Part shown: positions 27,968 to 36,391 of the stretch, piece by piece
Layout of the letters: each line of letters begins with the position of its first letter
Numbering within the stretch: position 1 is the first letter of the stretch
From: Novosphingobium sp. TH158
GTDB taxonomy: Bacteria > Pseudomonadota > Alphaproteobacteria > Sphingomonadales > Sphingomonadaceae
Direction: 5' to 3'
Length of the DNA stretch: 64,000 bases
Assembly (NCBI RefSeq): GCF_002855555.1
Contig: NZ_PKRT01000001.1
Span: forward strand, 1,054,001 to 1,118,000
The notes under the pieces: model-generated
Told to the model about the DNA's origin: nothing
Database searches by the model: none
What the model saw: only the letters and a program-made list of their open reading frames with translations
Position numbers and translations under genes: made by a program

Positions 27968-29203
27968 ATGACCGAGCGATCCGACAGGCTGCGACTGAAG
28001 CAAGGTGCCGCGATGGTGGCAGTGGCGCTTGCCGCCTGCCTGCCTGCGGCGGTTGCGCTCGCCCAGCCCGTTACCGATTTCCGCCTCCAGCCGCGCGAAA
28101 CCGCCACTCCGCGCCCGCAGGGGCCGGTCGATGCCGACGCGCCGGTGGTTCGCACCCCGCCGCGCGAAACGCCCAGTGCCAGCCCGGCACCGCCGCCAGC
28201 AAGCGCCACGCCAAGTGCAACCACCAGCGCGCCGCCGCGCCCTGCAGCGAGTGCCAGCGCGCCCCAGCAGCCTCAGGCCCAGCCAAAGGCTGCCCCGTCC
28301 GCTTCCGCGCCCGCCTTGCCCCCCGCACCTGCCGCCGCCACGCCGGCCGAGGCTGCGCCCGTTGCGGTTCCCAGCGTGCTGCCCGAATCGCAGGGCCCTG
28401 TGGTACTCGAAACCTTCGAGCCAGCGCCGGGCCTCGCGCGGGGGACTGAATTTGCCTGGTGGTGGCTTGCCGCTCCTGCCGCTTTGCTTGTGCTCCTTGC
28501 AGGCTGGCTGATCTCCCGCCGCCGCAAGCCGGCTGACGAGGAGCAGGAACAGCCTGAGGATGAGGCGCAGGCCCCGCCTGCCCTCGTCGCAACCCCGCCC
28601 TTGTCACGCCAGCCTGCGGCCGTTGCGCCCAAGCCCGCGCCGTCTTCGCCTGCCCCTGCCCCGGCACCGAGCCCTGCCGTTCCAGTTGCCGCGCCCGTGG
28701 CAAAGGCATCTGGCGGCAGTCTTTTCATCGATATCGATGTCGGCAGGATGAGCGCCACGCTGATCAATGCCACGCTCACCTGGCAGCTTACGGTCGAGAA
28801 TCACGGTACGGAGACTTTGGGGCCGGTGATGGTCGCTGGCGACATGATCGCCGCTCACGCCTCGCTGCCGGTCGAACAGCAGCTTGCCACCGATGGCCAG
28901 CCGCTCGAACTGCTGGGCGAAATCAACCTTATCGAACCCGGCGATCAGGTAACGCTGAAGGGCGAGTTCCGCGTGCCACTGGCGGCCATCAACCCGATCC
29001 GCGCGGGATCGGCGCTGCTGTTCATCCCGCTCATCCGGTTCCGCGTGGAAGCGGCGGGTTCGAGCCGGCTTGCCACCTTCGTCGTCGGCGAAACGCCCCC
29101 CGTCGCGGCGGCGGCACTGCTGCCGTTCCGCCTCGATCTCGGTCCCCGCGTGTGGCCTAACATCAGCCACCGCCAGGTCGATCGCGAAGCCGTCGCGGCC
29201 TGA
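27968..29203 (+). CDS. Pro/Ala-rich single-span membrane protein of unknown function
   Basis: This 411-residue protein has a signal-like N-terminus (to about residue 33, ALAQ), then a Pro/Ala/Ser-rich stretch to about 150, a transmembrane helix near 163-182 (WWWLAAPAALLVLLAGWLI) followed by SRRRK, a second Pro/Ala-rich acidic linker, and a folded C-terminal part from about residue 250 (GGSLFIDIDVGRMSATLINA) that looks beta-rich. The positive charges after the helix suggest that the C-terminal domain is cytoplasmic. No family recognised. Low-complexity linkers resemble those of envelope-spanning proteins. Confidence 0.75.
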   Translation: MTERSDRLRLKQGAAMVAVALAACLPAAVALAQPVTDFRLQPRETATPRPQGPVDADAPVVRTPPRETPSASPAPPPASATPSATTSAPPRPAASASAPQQPQAQPKAAPSASAPALPPAPAAATPAEAAPVAVPSVLPESQGPVVLETFEPAPGLARGTEFAWWWLAAPAALLVLLAGWLISRRRKPADEEQEQPEDEAQAPPALVATPPLSRQPAAVAPKPAPSSPAPAPAPSPAVPVAAPVAKASGGSLFIDIDVGRMSATLINATLTWQLTVENHGTETLGPVMVAGDMIAAHASLPVEQQLATDGQPLELLGEINLIEPGDQVTLKGEFRVPLAAINPIRAGSALLFIPLIRFRVEAAGSSRLATFVVGETPPVAAAALLPFRLDLGPRVWPNISHRQVDREAVAA

Positions 29204-29323
29204 GGCGTTGCTGCGATGCAACATCTGCTGATTCGCTGATTTGTCCGCCATTCTCCCCCTCGACGACCGTCGCGCTCCGGGCTAACCCTCAGGTTTGACG
29301 CGACGCGGAGGAGGCGTCTGCAG

Positions 29324-30175
29324 ATGGACAGTCTTGTGACGACCGAGTGGCTTGCCAACGAAATGGGGGCGAGCGACCTGAGGATCGTCGATGCAACCAA
29401 GCACCTGCCCGAAGCGGGGCGAGATGCGCGGGCCGAATACCTGGCCGAACATATTCCCGGCGCGGTCTTCATGGACCTTGGCGATCTGGTCGATAGCAAC
29501 GCGCCGATCGAAAACACCCTGCCCCCGGCGGCCAAGTTCGCCAGCCGGATGCAGGCACTGGGGCTGGGCGATGGCAGCCGCATCGTGATTTACGATGACA
29601 GCGCGGTGAAGACCTCTGCCCGGGCCTGGTTCATGCTGCGCCTTTTCGGCGCGCAGAACATCGCCCTGCTCGATGGCGGCATCGCCAAGTGGAAGGCAGA
29701 AGGCCGGCCGCTTGCCTCGGGCGAGGAAAAGCTGCGCCAGCGCCATTACACCACCTGGTGCGACGATGCCCAGCTGCGCAGCAAGGCGCAGGTGCTCGAC
29801 AATATCTCCACCAAGGCCGAACAACTGGTCGATGCGCGCGGCAAGCCCCGCTTCACCGGCGCCGAACCGGAAGCGCGACCGGGTCTGGCGAGCGGCCACA
29901 TCCCCTGCTCGCTCAACGTTCCTTTTGGCACCTTGTTCAACCCCGACGGGACCTGGAAGGACAAGGCCGGGATTACCGAAGCCTTCACCAGCGCCGGGGT
30001 CGACCTGTCGCGACCGGTGATCACCAGTTGCGGCAGCGGGGTAACGGCCTGCTGCCTCGCCTTCGGCCTGCACCTTATCGGCAAGGACGACGTGGCACTG
30101 TACGACGGGTCGTGGACCGAATGGGGCGCTGACCCGCAAACGCCCAAATCCAGCGGAGAGGCATCGGTTTCCTGA
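29324..30175 (+). CDS. sseA: 3-mercaptopyruvate sulfurtransferase (rhodanese family)
   Basis: This 283-residue protein has two rhodanese domains. The active-site loop CGSGVTAC (residues 236-243) matches mercaptopyruvate sulfurtransferases rather than thiosulfate rhodaneses, which usually have CRxGxx[RT]. It transfers sulfur from 3-mercaptopyruvate to thiol acceptors or cyanide. The ATG has GGAGGA upstream. It is followed after one base by the cystathionine-lyase gene and then by mscS, all on the plus strand, forming the front of the sulfur block. Confidence 0.93.
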   Translation: MDSLVTTEWLANEMGASDLRIVDATKHLPEAGRDARAEYLAEHIPGAVFMDLGDLVDSNAPIENTLPPAAKFASRMQALGLGDGSRIVIYDDSAVKTSARAWFMLRLFGAQNIALLDGGIAKWKAEGRPLASGEEKLRQRHYTTWCDDAQLRSKAQVLDNISTKAEQLVDARGKPRFTGAEPEARPGLASGHIPCSLNVPFGTLFNPDGTWKDKAGITEAFTSAGVDLSRPVITSCGSGVTACCLAFGLHLIGKDDVALYDGSWTEWGADPQTPKSSGEASVS

Positions 30176-30176
30176 C

Positions 30177-31400
30177 ATGGCGGACGACAGCAAGAGCGGA
30201 AACTGCACCCGCCTCGCCCATGCCGGGCGCCGACCGGAATGGACCGGGATCGAAGGTCATCCCTCTGCCGTAGTCAATCCGCCGATCTGGCGCGGTTCGA
30301 CCCATCTCTACCCCGATACCAAGGCTCTGAAGGCGGCAACCTCGTGCAACGAAGATGGCCGGTTCTTCTACGGCCGCCGCGGATCGCCCACCCAATGGGC
30401 CCTCGCCGATGCGCTGACCGGGCTGGAGCCGGGCGCGGCCGGAACCATGCTCTACCCCTCGGGCGTGGCGGCTCTGGCCGGTGCCCTGCTTGCCGTATTG
30501 CGGCCGGGCGACGTTCTGCTGATGACCGATCATGCCTATGAGCCGACGCGGGCGCTCGCGTCGTCGCTGCTCAAGGACATGGGCGTGGAAACCCGCTGGT
30601 TCGATCCGCTCGATCCCGCCGCGCTGGAAGCCGCCTGCTGCGAACGGACCCGCGCCCTGCTGCTGGAATCGCCCGGCAGCCTGTCCATGGAAATGCAGGA
30701 CATTCCCGCCGCCTGCGCCTTTGCCCGGTCGCGCGGGATCGTCACGATCATGGACAACACCTGGGCCAGTCCGCTTGGCTTTGCCGCCCATTCGCATGGT
30801 GTCGACATTTCGGTCATGAGCCTGACCAAGCACGTCGGCGGCCATTCCGACCTGATGATGGGCAGCGCCAGCGCGGGCAAGGAATGGTATCCGAAGCTTC
30901 GCCGCATGGCCCAGCTGACGGGACAGGTCGTCTCGCCTGACGATGCGGCGCTGGCCCTGCGCGGCCTGAGGACCATGGCGCTCCGGCTCGAACGAACCGC
31001 GGCGACAGCGCTGGAGCTTGCCCGCTGGCTGGAAAACCGCAGCGAGGTTGCGCGGGTCTTCTGCCCGATGCTGCCTGGGTCGCCCGGCCACGACATCTGG
31101 CAGCGCGACTTTTCCGGCAGCTGCGGCCTGATCGGCTTTGCTTTCCGCGGCGGCACGGCAGAAGCACGCAGCGCCTTCATCGATGCGCTCTCGCTTTTCG
31201 GCATCGGCTATTCCTGGGGCGGTTTCGAAAGCCTGGTCACACCGGCCGATCCCGGCGCAATCCGCACCGCCTCGCCTTGGCCGCCTGCCGGCATGGATGC
31301 GGCAGACCGCTTCGCCGTGCGCCTGGCCATCGGGCTTGAGGACGCGGCTGACCTGATTGCCGACCTGTCGCGCGGTTTCGCGGCGTGGAGCGCGGCATGA
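30177..31400 (+). CDS. metC: Cystathionine beta-lyase
   Basis: This 407-residue member of the Cys/Met metabolism PLP family has the PLP-binding Lys218 in SLTKHVGGHSD, with IMDNTWASPLGF upstream. The C-terminal SWGGFESLVTP is typical of cystathionine beta-lyases, which convert cystathionine to homocysteine, pyruvate and ammonia. It differs clearly from the sulfhydrylase at 36392 of the same superfamily, having NTWASP rather than NTVATP. It starts one base after sseA and its TGA overlaps the mscS ATG. Confidence 0.88.
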   Translation: MADDSKSGNCTRLAHAGRRPEWTGIEGHPSAVVNPPIWRGSTHLYPDTKALKAATSCNEDGRFFYGRRGSPTQWALADALTGLEPGAAGTMLYPSGVAALAGALLAVLRPGDVLLMTDHAYEPTRALASSLLKDMGVETRWFDPLDPAALEAACCERTRALLLESPGSLSMEMQDIPAACAFARSRGIVTIMDNTWASPLGFAAHSHGVDISVMSLTKHVGGHSDLMMGSASAGKEWYPKLRRMAQLTGQVVSPDDAALALRGLRTMALRLERTAATALELARWLENRSEVARVFCPMLPGSPGHDIWQRDFSGSCGLIGFAFRGGTAEARSAFIDALSLFGIGYSWGGFESLVTPADPGAIRTASPWPPAGMDAADRFAVRLAIGLEDAADLIADLSRGFAAWSAA

Positions 31401-32335
31401 ACCTGCGCCAGCAGATCACCGAGATTGTCCGCCAGCTCGACATGATCGGCTTCGATGTCGGCGATTACCGCGTCTCGGTCTATCGCGCGCTGCTGATGCT
31501 GGCCGTTACCTTCGCGGTCATCGTTGCGGGGCGGCTTTCGGCCATGGTGGTGCGCCGGTTCTTCCGCCGCCTCCACCGGCTCGATGCGGCGCAGCAGCTT
31601 CTGGGCGAAAAGATCGTCACGATCATCGTGTGGATTGCACTCGCGATGATCGGCGTCGATTTCCTGGGCATCAGCCTTACCGCGCTCACCGTGTTCTCCG
31701 GCGCGCTTGGCCTTGCTGTGGGCTTTGGCCTGCAAAAGACGTTCGGCAACCTGATTTCCGGCATCATCCTGCTGATGGACCGCTCGATCAAACCGGGTGA
31801 CGTGATCGCGGTTGGCACCGGGGCGGACAAGACGGTGGGACAGGTCAACCGCATCGGCATCCGCGCCGTTTCGGTCATCACGCGCGACAAGATCGAATAC
31901 CTGATCCCGAACGAACTGCTGATGACCAGCCAGGTCGAAAACTGGTCGTTTTCCTCGCGCGATGTGCGGGTGAAGGTGCCGGTCGGCGTTGCCTATGGCA
32001 GCGATCTTTCGCTCGTCGAAAAGATCCTGCTCGAAGCCGCGCGCAACCTGCCGCGGGTTCTCGATGTGCGCCCGCCGCAGGTGTGGCTCCATGCCTTCGG
32101 GACCAATGCCATCGAGTTCGAGGTCCAGATGTGGATCGACGACCCCGAAGAAGGCCTTGGCAACCTGCGCTCTGACCTGCTGAAGGCGGTCTACCTGGAA
32201 TTCGCCGCGCACGGCATCGAAGTGCCTTATGCCCAGCACGATGTGCACATCCGCCACTGGCCCAAGGAACTGGAAAAAAAGAAGTCCCGTGTCCAGCCGG
32301 GCTCCACGGGCGAAGCCGGCGAAAGTTCAACTTAG
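31397..32335 (+). CDS. mscS: Small-conductance mechanosensitive channel (MscS family)
   Basis: The ATG at 31397 overlaps the metC stop (ATGA) and has GGAG 8 bases upstream; it gives 312 residues. Two N-terminal helices (about residues 27-50 and 73-92) are followed by the pore helix TM3, rich in Gly/Ala (FSGALGLAVGFGLQKTFGNLISG), then the MscS beta domain and a C-terminal mixed domain. It releases solutes on hypo-osmotic shock. Its place in a sulfur operon is probably a neighbour effect rather than function. Confidence 0.92.
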   Translation: MNLRQQITEIVRQLDMIGFDVGDYRVSVYRALLMLAVTFAVIVAGRLSAMVVRRFFRRLHRLDAAQQLLGEKIVTIIVWIALAMIGVDFLGISLTALTVFSGALGLAVGFGLQKTFGNLISGIILLMDRSIKPGDVIAVGTGADKTVGQVNRIGIRAVSVITRDKIEYLIPNELLMTSQVENWSFSSRDVRVKVPVGVAYGSDLSLVEKILLEAARNLPRVLDVRPPQVWLHAFGTNAIEFEVQMWIDDPEEGLGNLRSDLLKAVYLEFAAHGIEVPYAQHDVHIRHWPKELEKKKSRVQPGSTGEAGESST

Positions 32336-32392
32336 CCGCATCAAAGGCATTCTCGCTGGCAATCGCCGGCTGACCGGACCAAGGCGGCTGGC

Positions 32393-33163
32393 ATGATTCA
32401 CCCTGTCCCTCCTGTCGGCACGGTTTTCCTTGTCGGCGCCGGCCCCGGCGATCCCGACCTGCTGACCCTGCGCGCCGCGCGGCTGATCATGCAGGCAGGG
32501 CTGATCGTCCATGACGGACTGGTCGATCCCGCAATCCTGGCGCTCGCCCGTCCCACGGCGCAGCTGGTCTCGGTCGCCAAGAGCCGCTCGCGCCACACCA
32601 TGCCGCAGGATGAGATCAACGCCCTGCTGGTGCGCGAGGCTCTGGCAGGCAAGGATGTCGTGCGGCTCAAGGGCGGCGATCCCTTCGTCTTCGGGCGCGG
32701 CGGCGAAGAGGCAGAAGCCTGCCATGCCGCAGGCGTGCCCGTGCAGGTCGTCCCCGGCATTTCGGCCGCTCTGGGCGCTGCCGCTGCCGCACAGATCCCC
32801 CTCACCCACCGCGACCATGCCTCGATCGTCAGCTTCGTTGCCGGCCAGTGCAAGGGCCTTTCGGACCAGGACTGGTCGGGCCTCGCCGGCAAGGGCCGCA
32901 CGCTGGTGATCTACATGGGCCTCGCCACGGCAGAGGCTATTTCGGAAAAGCTGATGGCCGATGGCCTCGCCCCGGAAGTGCCGGTCGCCGTAATCGAGCG
33001 CGCCACCCGGCCGGACATGCGCGTGCTGCGCAGCTCGCTGGCCGGCCTTTCGGCGCTGGTGGCTGACAAGAAGGTCAAGAGCCCTGCGCTGATCGTCATT
33101 GGCGAGGTCGCAGGCGAAAGTGAACTGGAATTGCGCGCTCTCGCGCTGGAGGTAGCCAAGTGA
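32393..33163 (+). CDS. cobA: Uroporphyrinogen-III C-methyltransferase (SUMT)
   Basis: This 256-residue enzyme methylates uroporphyrinogen III at C2 and C7 to precorrin-2, the first step to siroheme. VFLVGAGPGDPDLLT (residues 11-25), VRLKGGDPFVFGRGGEE and VVPGISAALGAAA are SUMT signatures. It lacks the CysG dehydrogenase/chelatase half, which must be encoded elsewhere. It heads the operon cobA-DUF2849-cysI-DUF934-cysH, giving siroheme for CysI. Its TGA overlaps the GTG of the next gene. Confidence 0.95.
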   Translation: MIHPVPPVGTVFLVGAGPGDPDLLTLRAARLIMQAGLIVHDGLVDPAILALARPTAQLVSVAKSRSRHTMPQDEINALLVREALAGKDVVRLKGGDPFVFGRGGEEAEACHAAGVPVQVVPGISAALGAAAAAQIPLTHRDHASIVSFVAGQCKGLSDQDWSGLAGKGRTLVIYMGLATAEAISEKLMADGLAPEVPVAVIERATRPDMRVLRSSLAGLSALVADKKVKSPALIVIGEVAGESELELRALALEVAK

Positions 33164-33456
33164 AGATCCTGACAGGCAATGACCTGAAAAGCGGCGCAGT
33201 GACATGGTGGGATGGCCAGGGCTGGTCGCTCCACGTTGCCGATGCCGTCGACGTCGGCGAGCATGGTGACGAAATCGCCGCGCGCGAGAACGCCGCCCGC
33301 CGCGTCGTCGCCCCCTACGTCATCGATGGCGAGCACGGCCCCGAAGGCGTGCGCCCTGCCCACATCAAGGACCGCATCCGTGCGCTCGGCCCGACCGTGC
33401 GCCTCGACCTTTCCCTCAAGCCCGCCGACCCTGCCGCCGGCAACTGGGTGATCTGA
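33160..33456 (+). CDS. DUF2849 protein in the sulfite-reductase operon
   Basis: This 98-residue protein (GTG start overlapping the cobA stop) matches DUF2849: the N-terminal KILTGNDLKSGAVTWWDG and a C-terminal PTVRLDLSLKP. It has no Cys and no transmembrane segment, so it cannot itself hold an iron-sulfur centre. The family is found next to cysI in alphaproteobacteria and its function is unknown. Its last base is the first base of the cysI ATG (TGATG). Confidence 0.9.
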   Translation: MKILTGNDLKSGAVTWWDGQGWSLHVADAVDVGEHGDEIAARENAARRVVAPYVIDGEHGPEGVRPAHIKDRIRALGPTVRLDLSLKPADPAAGNWVI

Positions 33457-35084
33457 TGTACAAGTACGACCAATACGACCAGGCCCTCGTCGACGCGCGC
33501 GTCGCCGATTTCCGCGATCAGGTGCGCCGCCGCCTCGACGGTTCGATGAGCGAGGAGCAGTTCCGCCCCCTGCGCCTGATGAACGGCCTTTACCTGCAGC
33601 TGCATGCCTACATGCTGCGCGTTGCCGTGCCCTATGGCACGCTGAGCAGCGCGCAAATGCGGATGCTGGGCGACATCGCCGACAAGTACGACCGCGGCTA
33701 TGGCCACTTCACCACCCGCCAGAACATCCAGTACAACTGGATCAAGCTGGAAGACGCGCCGGATATCCTGGCCGATCTTGCTTCGGTGGAAATGCACGCC
33801 ATCCAGACGAGCGGCAACTGCATCCGCAACACCACGTCCGACCAGTACGCCGGTGCCGCCGCCGATGAAATCATCGATCCGCGCCCCTATGCCGAGCTGA
33901 TCCGCCAGTGGTCCACCTTCCACCCGGAATTCAGCTACCTGCCGCGCAAGTTCAAGATGGCGGTGATCGCCTCGGATATCGACCGCGCGGCGATGAAGCT
34001 GCACGACATCGGCATCCAGATCGTTCGCAACGAGGCGGGCGAGCTTGGCGCCGCGTTCTATGTTGGCGGTGGCATGGGCCGCACGCCGATGATCGCGCCC
34101 TGCATCAATCCGTTCGTGCCGATCAACCAGATGATCACCTATTCGGAGGCCTGCCTGCGCGTTTACAACCGCCACGGCCGCCGGGACAACAAGTACAAGG
34201 CGCGTATCAAGATCCTCGTCCATGAACTTGGAAAGGAAGAATATACCCGCCAGGTCGAGGAGGAGTTCAAGCATCTCCTCACCCTGAACATCGAGCCGCC
34301 GGCCGGCGAGCTGGAGCGGATCAAGGCGCAGTTCGTCGATCCGGCATTCGAAGCCGGCGCGAGCGACAGCCTTGACCTGTCGGACCCCGATTTCGCCCTG
34401 TGGGTGCAGAACAACTGCGTGTCCCACAAGCAGCCGGGCTACATCGCCGCGACCATCAGCCTGAAGCCCGTCGGCGGCATTCCGGGCGATGCGACCAGCG
34501 ACCAGATCCGCCTGATGGCCGATCTCGCCAAGGAATATTCCTTCGACGAACTGCGCGTCACCCACGCCCAGAACATCGTCCTGCCGCATGTCCGCAAGGC
34601 CGATCTCTACACGCTTTGGCAGAAGCTGGACGAAGCCGGCCTCGGCACCGCGAACCTTGACCTGGTTGGCGATATCATCGCCTGCCCGGGGCTGGACTAT
34701 TGCAGCCTTGCCAATGCCCGCTCGATCCCGGTGGCGCAGAAGATTTCCGAACGCCTTGCCGCAAAGCAGCAGCAGATCGGCGAGCTGAAGCTCAAGATTT
34801 CGGGCTGCATCAATGCCTGCGGCCACCACCACGCCGGCCACATCGGCATCCTCGGCGTCGACCGCAAGGGCGTCGAGAATTACCAGCTCCTGCTTGGTGG
34901 CTGCGAAGGCGCGGACACCTCGCTCGGCCAGATCACCGGCCCTGGATTCGATGAGAATGGCATTGTCCAGGCCGTTGAAAAGGCAACTGAATTCTATCTG
35001 ACCAACAAGCAGGGCGAGGAACGCTTCCTCGATACCTACCGCCGCATCGGCATGGCTCCGTTCAAGGAGGCGATCTATGGTTGA
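33456..35084 (+). CDS. cysI: Sulfite reductase hemoprotein (nitrite/sulfite reductase family)
   Basis: This 542-residue siroheme-[4Fe-4S] enzyme reduces sulfite to sulfide. The cluster cysteines are in ACPGLDYC and SGCINACGHHH (a C-x5-C and C-x3-C pair). The N-terminal half has YGHFTTRQNIQYNWI and TSGNCIRNTTSD, as expected of assimilatory sulfite reductases. The tight operon with siroheme synthesis and cysH fixes the role as sulfate assimilation, not nitrite reduction. No CysJ flavoprotein is encoded in this operon, so the electron donor (ferredoxin or another protein) is unknown. Confidence 0.93.
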   Translation: MYKYDQYDQALVDARVADFRDQVRRRLDGSMSEEQFRPLRLMNGLYLQLHAYMLRVAVPYGTLSSAQMRMLGDIADKYDRGYGHFTTRQNIQYNWIKLEDAPDILADLASVEMHAIQTSGNCIRNTTSDQYAGAAADEIIDPRPYAELIRQWSTFHPEFSYLPRKFKMAVIASDIDRAAMKLHDIGIQIVRNEAGELGAAFYVGGGMGRTPMIAPCINPFVPINQMITYSEACLRVYNRHGRRDNKYKARIKILVHELGKEEYTRQVEEEFKHLLTLNIEPPAGELERIKAQFVDPAFEAGASDSLDLSDPDFALWVQNNCVSHKQPGYIAATISLKPVGGIPGDATSDQIRLMADLAKEYSFDELRVTHAQNIVLPHVRKADLYTLWQKLDEAGLGTANLDLVGDIIACPGLDYCSLANARSIPVAQKISERLAAKQQQIGELKLKISGCINACGHHHAGHIGILGVDRKGVENYQLLLGGCEGADTSLGQITGPGFDENGIVQAVEKATEFYLTNKQGEERFLDTYRRIGMAPFKEAIYG

Positions 35085-35505
35085 GACGCAATTCCGCTTC
35101 CGCACTGACGAGCCTGTTGCCGATCCCGGCGTGACCGTCGATGCCTTTGGCGAGCAGACCAATGCCGCGGCCGTCCGGCTTGAACCGGGCGACGATGCGC
35201 GCGACCTGCTGCCCTACCTTGACCGCATCAGGCTCGTGGAAGTGAACTTCCCCGCCTACACCGATGGCCGCGGCTATTCGGCGGCCCGCATCCTGCGCGA
35301 AGCAGGCTATCAGGGTGAACTGCGCGCCGTTGGCGACGTGCTGGTGGACCAGCTCGCCTATATGCGTCGCTGCGGGTTCGACAGCTTCGCACCGGAACAT
35401 CCGCTCAACCAGGCCGACGCCGAAGCCGCAATGGCGCGCTATGCCGAGGTTTATCAGCCGACCGTCGATGGCCGGTCGCCCGTCTGGGCCAAGAGGCATG
35501 GCTGA
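35077..35505 (+). CDS. DUF934 protein, putative sulfite-reduction accessory
   Basis: This 142-residue protein matches DUF934: VEVNFPAYTDGRGYSAARILRE and GELRAVGDVLVDQLAYMRRCGFD. It has a single Cys and no membrane segment. DUF934 genes are nearly always between cysI and cysH in alphaproteobacteria; the biochemical role is unproven. It overlaps cysI by 8 bases and cysH by 8 bases, so the three proteins are probably made in step. Confidence 0.92.
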   Translation: MVETQFRFRTDEPVADPGVTVDAFGEQTNAAAVRLEPGDDARDLLPYLDRIRLVEVNFPAYTDGRGYSAARILREAGYQGELRAVGDVLVDQLAYMRRCGFDSFAPEHPLNQADAEAAMARYAEVYQPTVDGRSPVWAKRHG

Positions 35506-36304
35506 AGGCGTGACCGCTCCCAACCGCAAGATTGACCGGATCGACACCGCTCCGCGTTTCAGCGAGGCGGATGCGGTGCGCCTGAACCGGCTGTTCAAGG
35601 GAACCGACACGGCGGACATGCTTGCCACCGTGCTGCGCGAACGCATGGCCGGAGAACTTGCGGTCGTTTCGAGCTTTGGCGCTGAAAGCGCTGTTCTGCT
35701 TCATCTTGTTGCACGGGTCGATCCGGCAACGCCGGTCCTGTTCCTCGATACCGGCAAGCACTTTCCCGAAACGCTGGCCTACCGCGACGAACTGGTTGCC
35801 CATCTTGGGCTTACGGGCATCGAAGTCCTCTCGCCCGACATGGACCTGCTGAAGGCCCGGGACGAAAACGGCCTGCGCTGGTCCTACGATCCGGACGGAT
35901 GCTGCGAAATCCGCAAGGTCCAGCCGCTTGCGCGCGCGCTGGAACGCTTCGACGCCTCGATCACCGGACGAAAGGGTTTCCAGTCCGCTACCCGCGCCGG
36001 GCTGCCGCGCTTCGAGATCGATAATTCCGACGCCCAGGGCCGCCTGAAGATCAATCCGCTTGCCGACTGGGCGGCCGACGATCTTGCCGCCTATTTCCAG
36101 ACACACGGCCTGCCGCCGCATCCGCTGGTGGAACAGGGCTATCCCTCGATCGGCTGTTCCCCCTGCACCCACAAGGTGGCCGAGGGCGAGGATCCGCGCT
36201 CAGGCCGCTGGAAGGGCTGGGACAAGACCGAATGCGGCATCCACGTGCCCGGCGCACCGAGCACGGACGACGATCTCCCGCCGGGTTACGATCCGGTCTT
36301 CTGA
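35498..36304 (+). CDS. cysH: Phosphoadenylyl/adenylyl-sulfate reductase
   Basis: The ATG at 35498 gives 268 residues. The PP-loop region SSFGAESAVLLH is at 58-69 and the catalytic Cys246 lies in KTECGIHV. The two pairs C135-C136 and C220-C223 form the CC...CxxC [4Fe-4S] motif of the cluster-binding class, which mainly reduces APS directly rather than PAPS. It provides sulfite to CysI, using thioredoxin or glutaredoxin as reductant. It is the last gene of the cobA operon, overlapping DUF934 by 8 bases. Confidence 0.94.
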   Translation: MAEGVTAPNRKIDRIDTAPRFSEADAVRLNRLFKGTDTADMLATVLRERMAGELAVVSSFGAESAVLLHLVARVDPATPVLFLDTGKHFPETLAYRDELVAHLGLTGIEVLSPDMDLLKARDENGLRWSYDPDGCCEIRKVQPLARALERFDASITGRKGFQSATRAGLPRFEIDNSDAQGRLKINPLADWAADDLAAYFQTHGLPPHPLVEQGYPSIGCSPCTHKVAEGEDPRSGRWKGWDKTECGIHVPGAPSTDDDLPPGYDPVF

Positions 36305-36332
36305 CGGCGGTGCATCGGGGCGATATTGCCCT

Positions 36333-36346
36333 GGATCAATTGATCC
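36333..36346. promoter_or_regulatory. 14-bp perfect palindrome upstream of the sulfhydrylase gene
   Basis: GGATCAATTGATCC is a perfect palindrome in the 87-base gap after cysH and about 45 bases before the next start codon. Position and symmetry fit an operator for the following gene. No matching site was noticed elsewhere in the window and no regulator gene is adjacent. Confidence 0.4.
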
Positions 36347-36391
36347 CGGCGCGCGCTTGGCCAAGAACGCTCTTCTGAAGGAGAGCGTATC

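Noticed and set aside
33315..35162. Long minus-strand open frame antisense to cysI
   Set aside because: No domain, and it runs over three certain genes of the sulfur operon.
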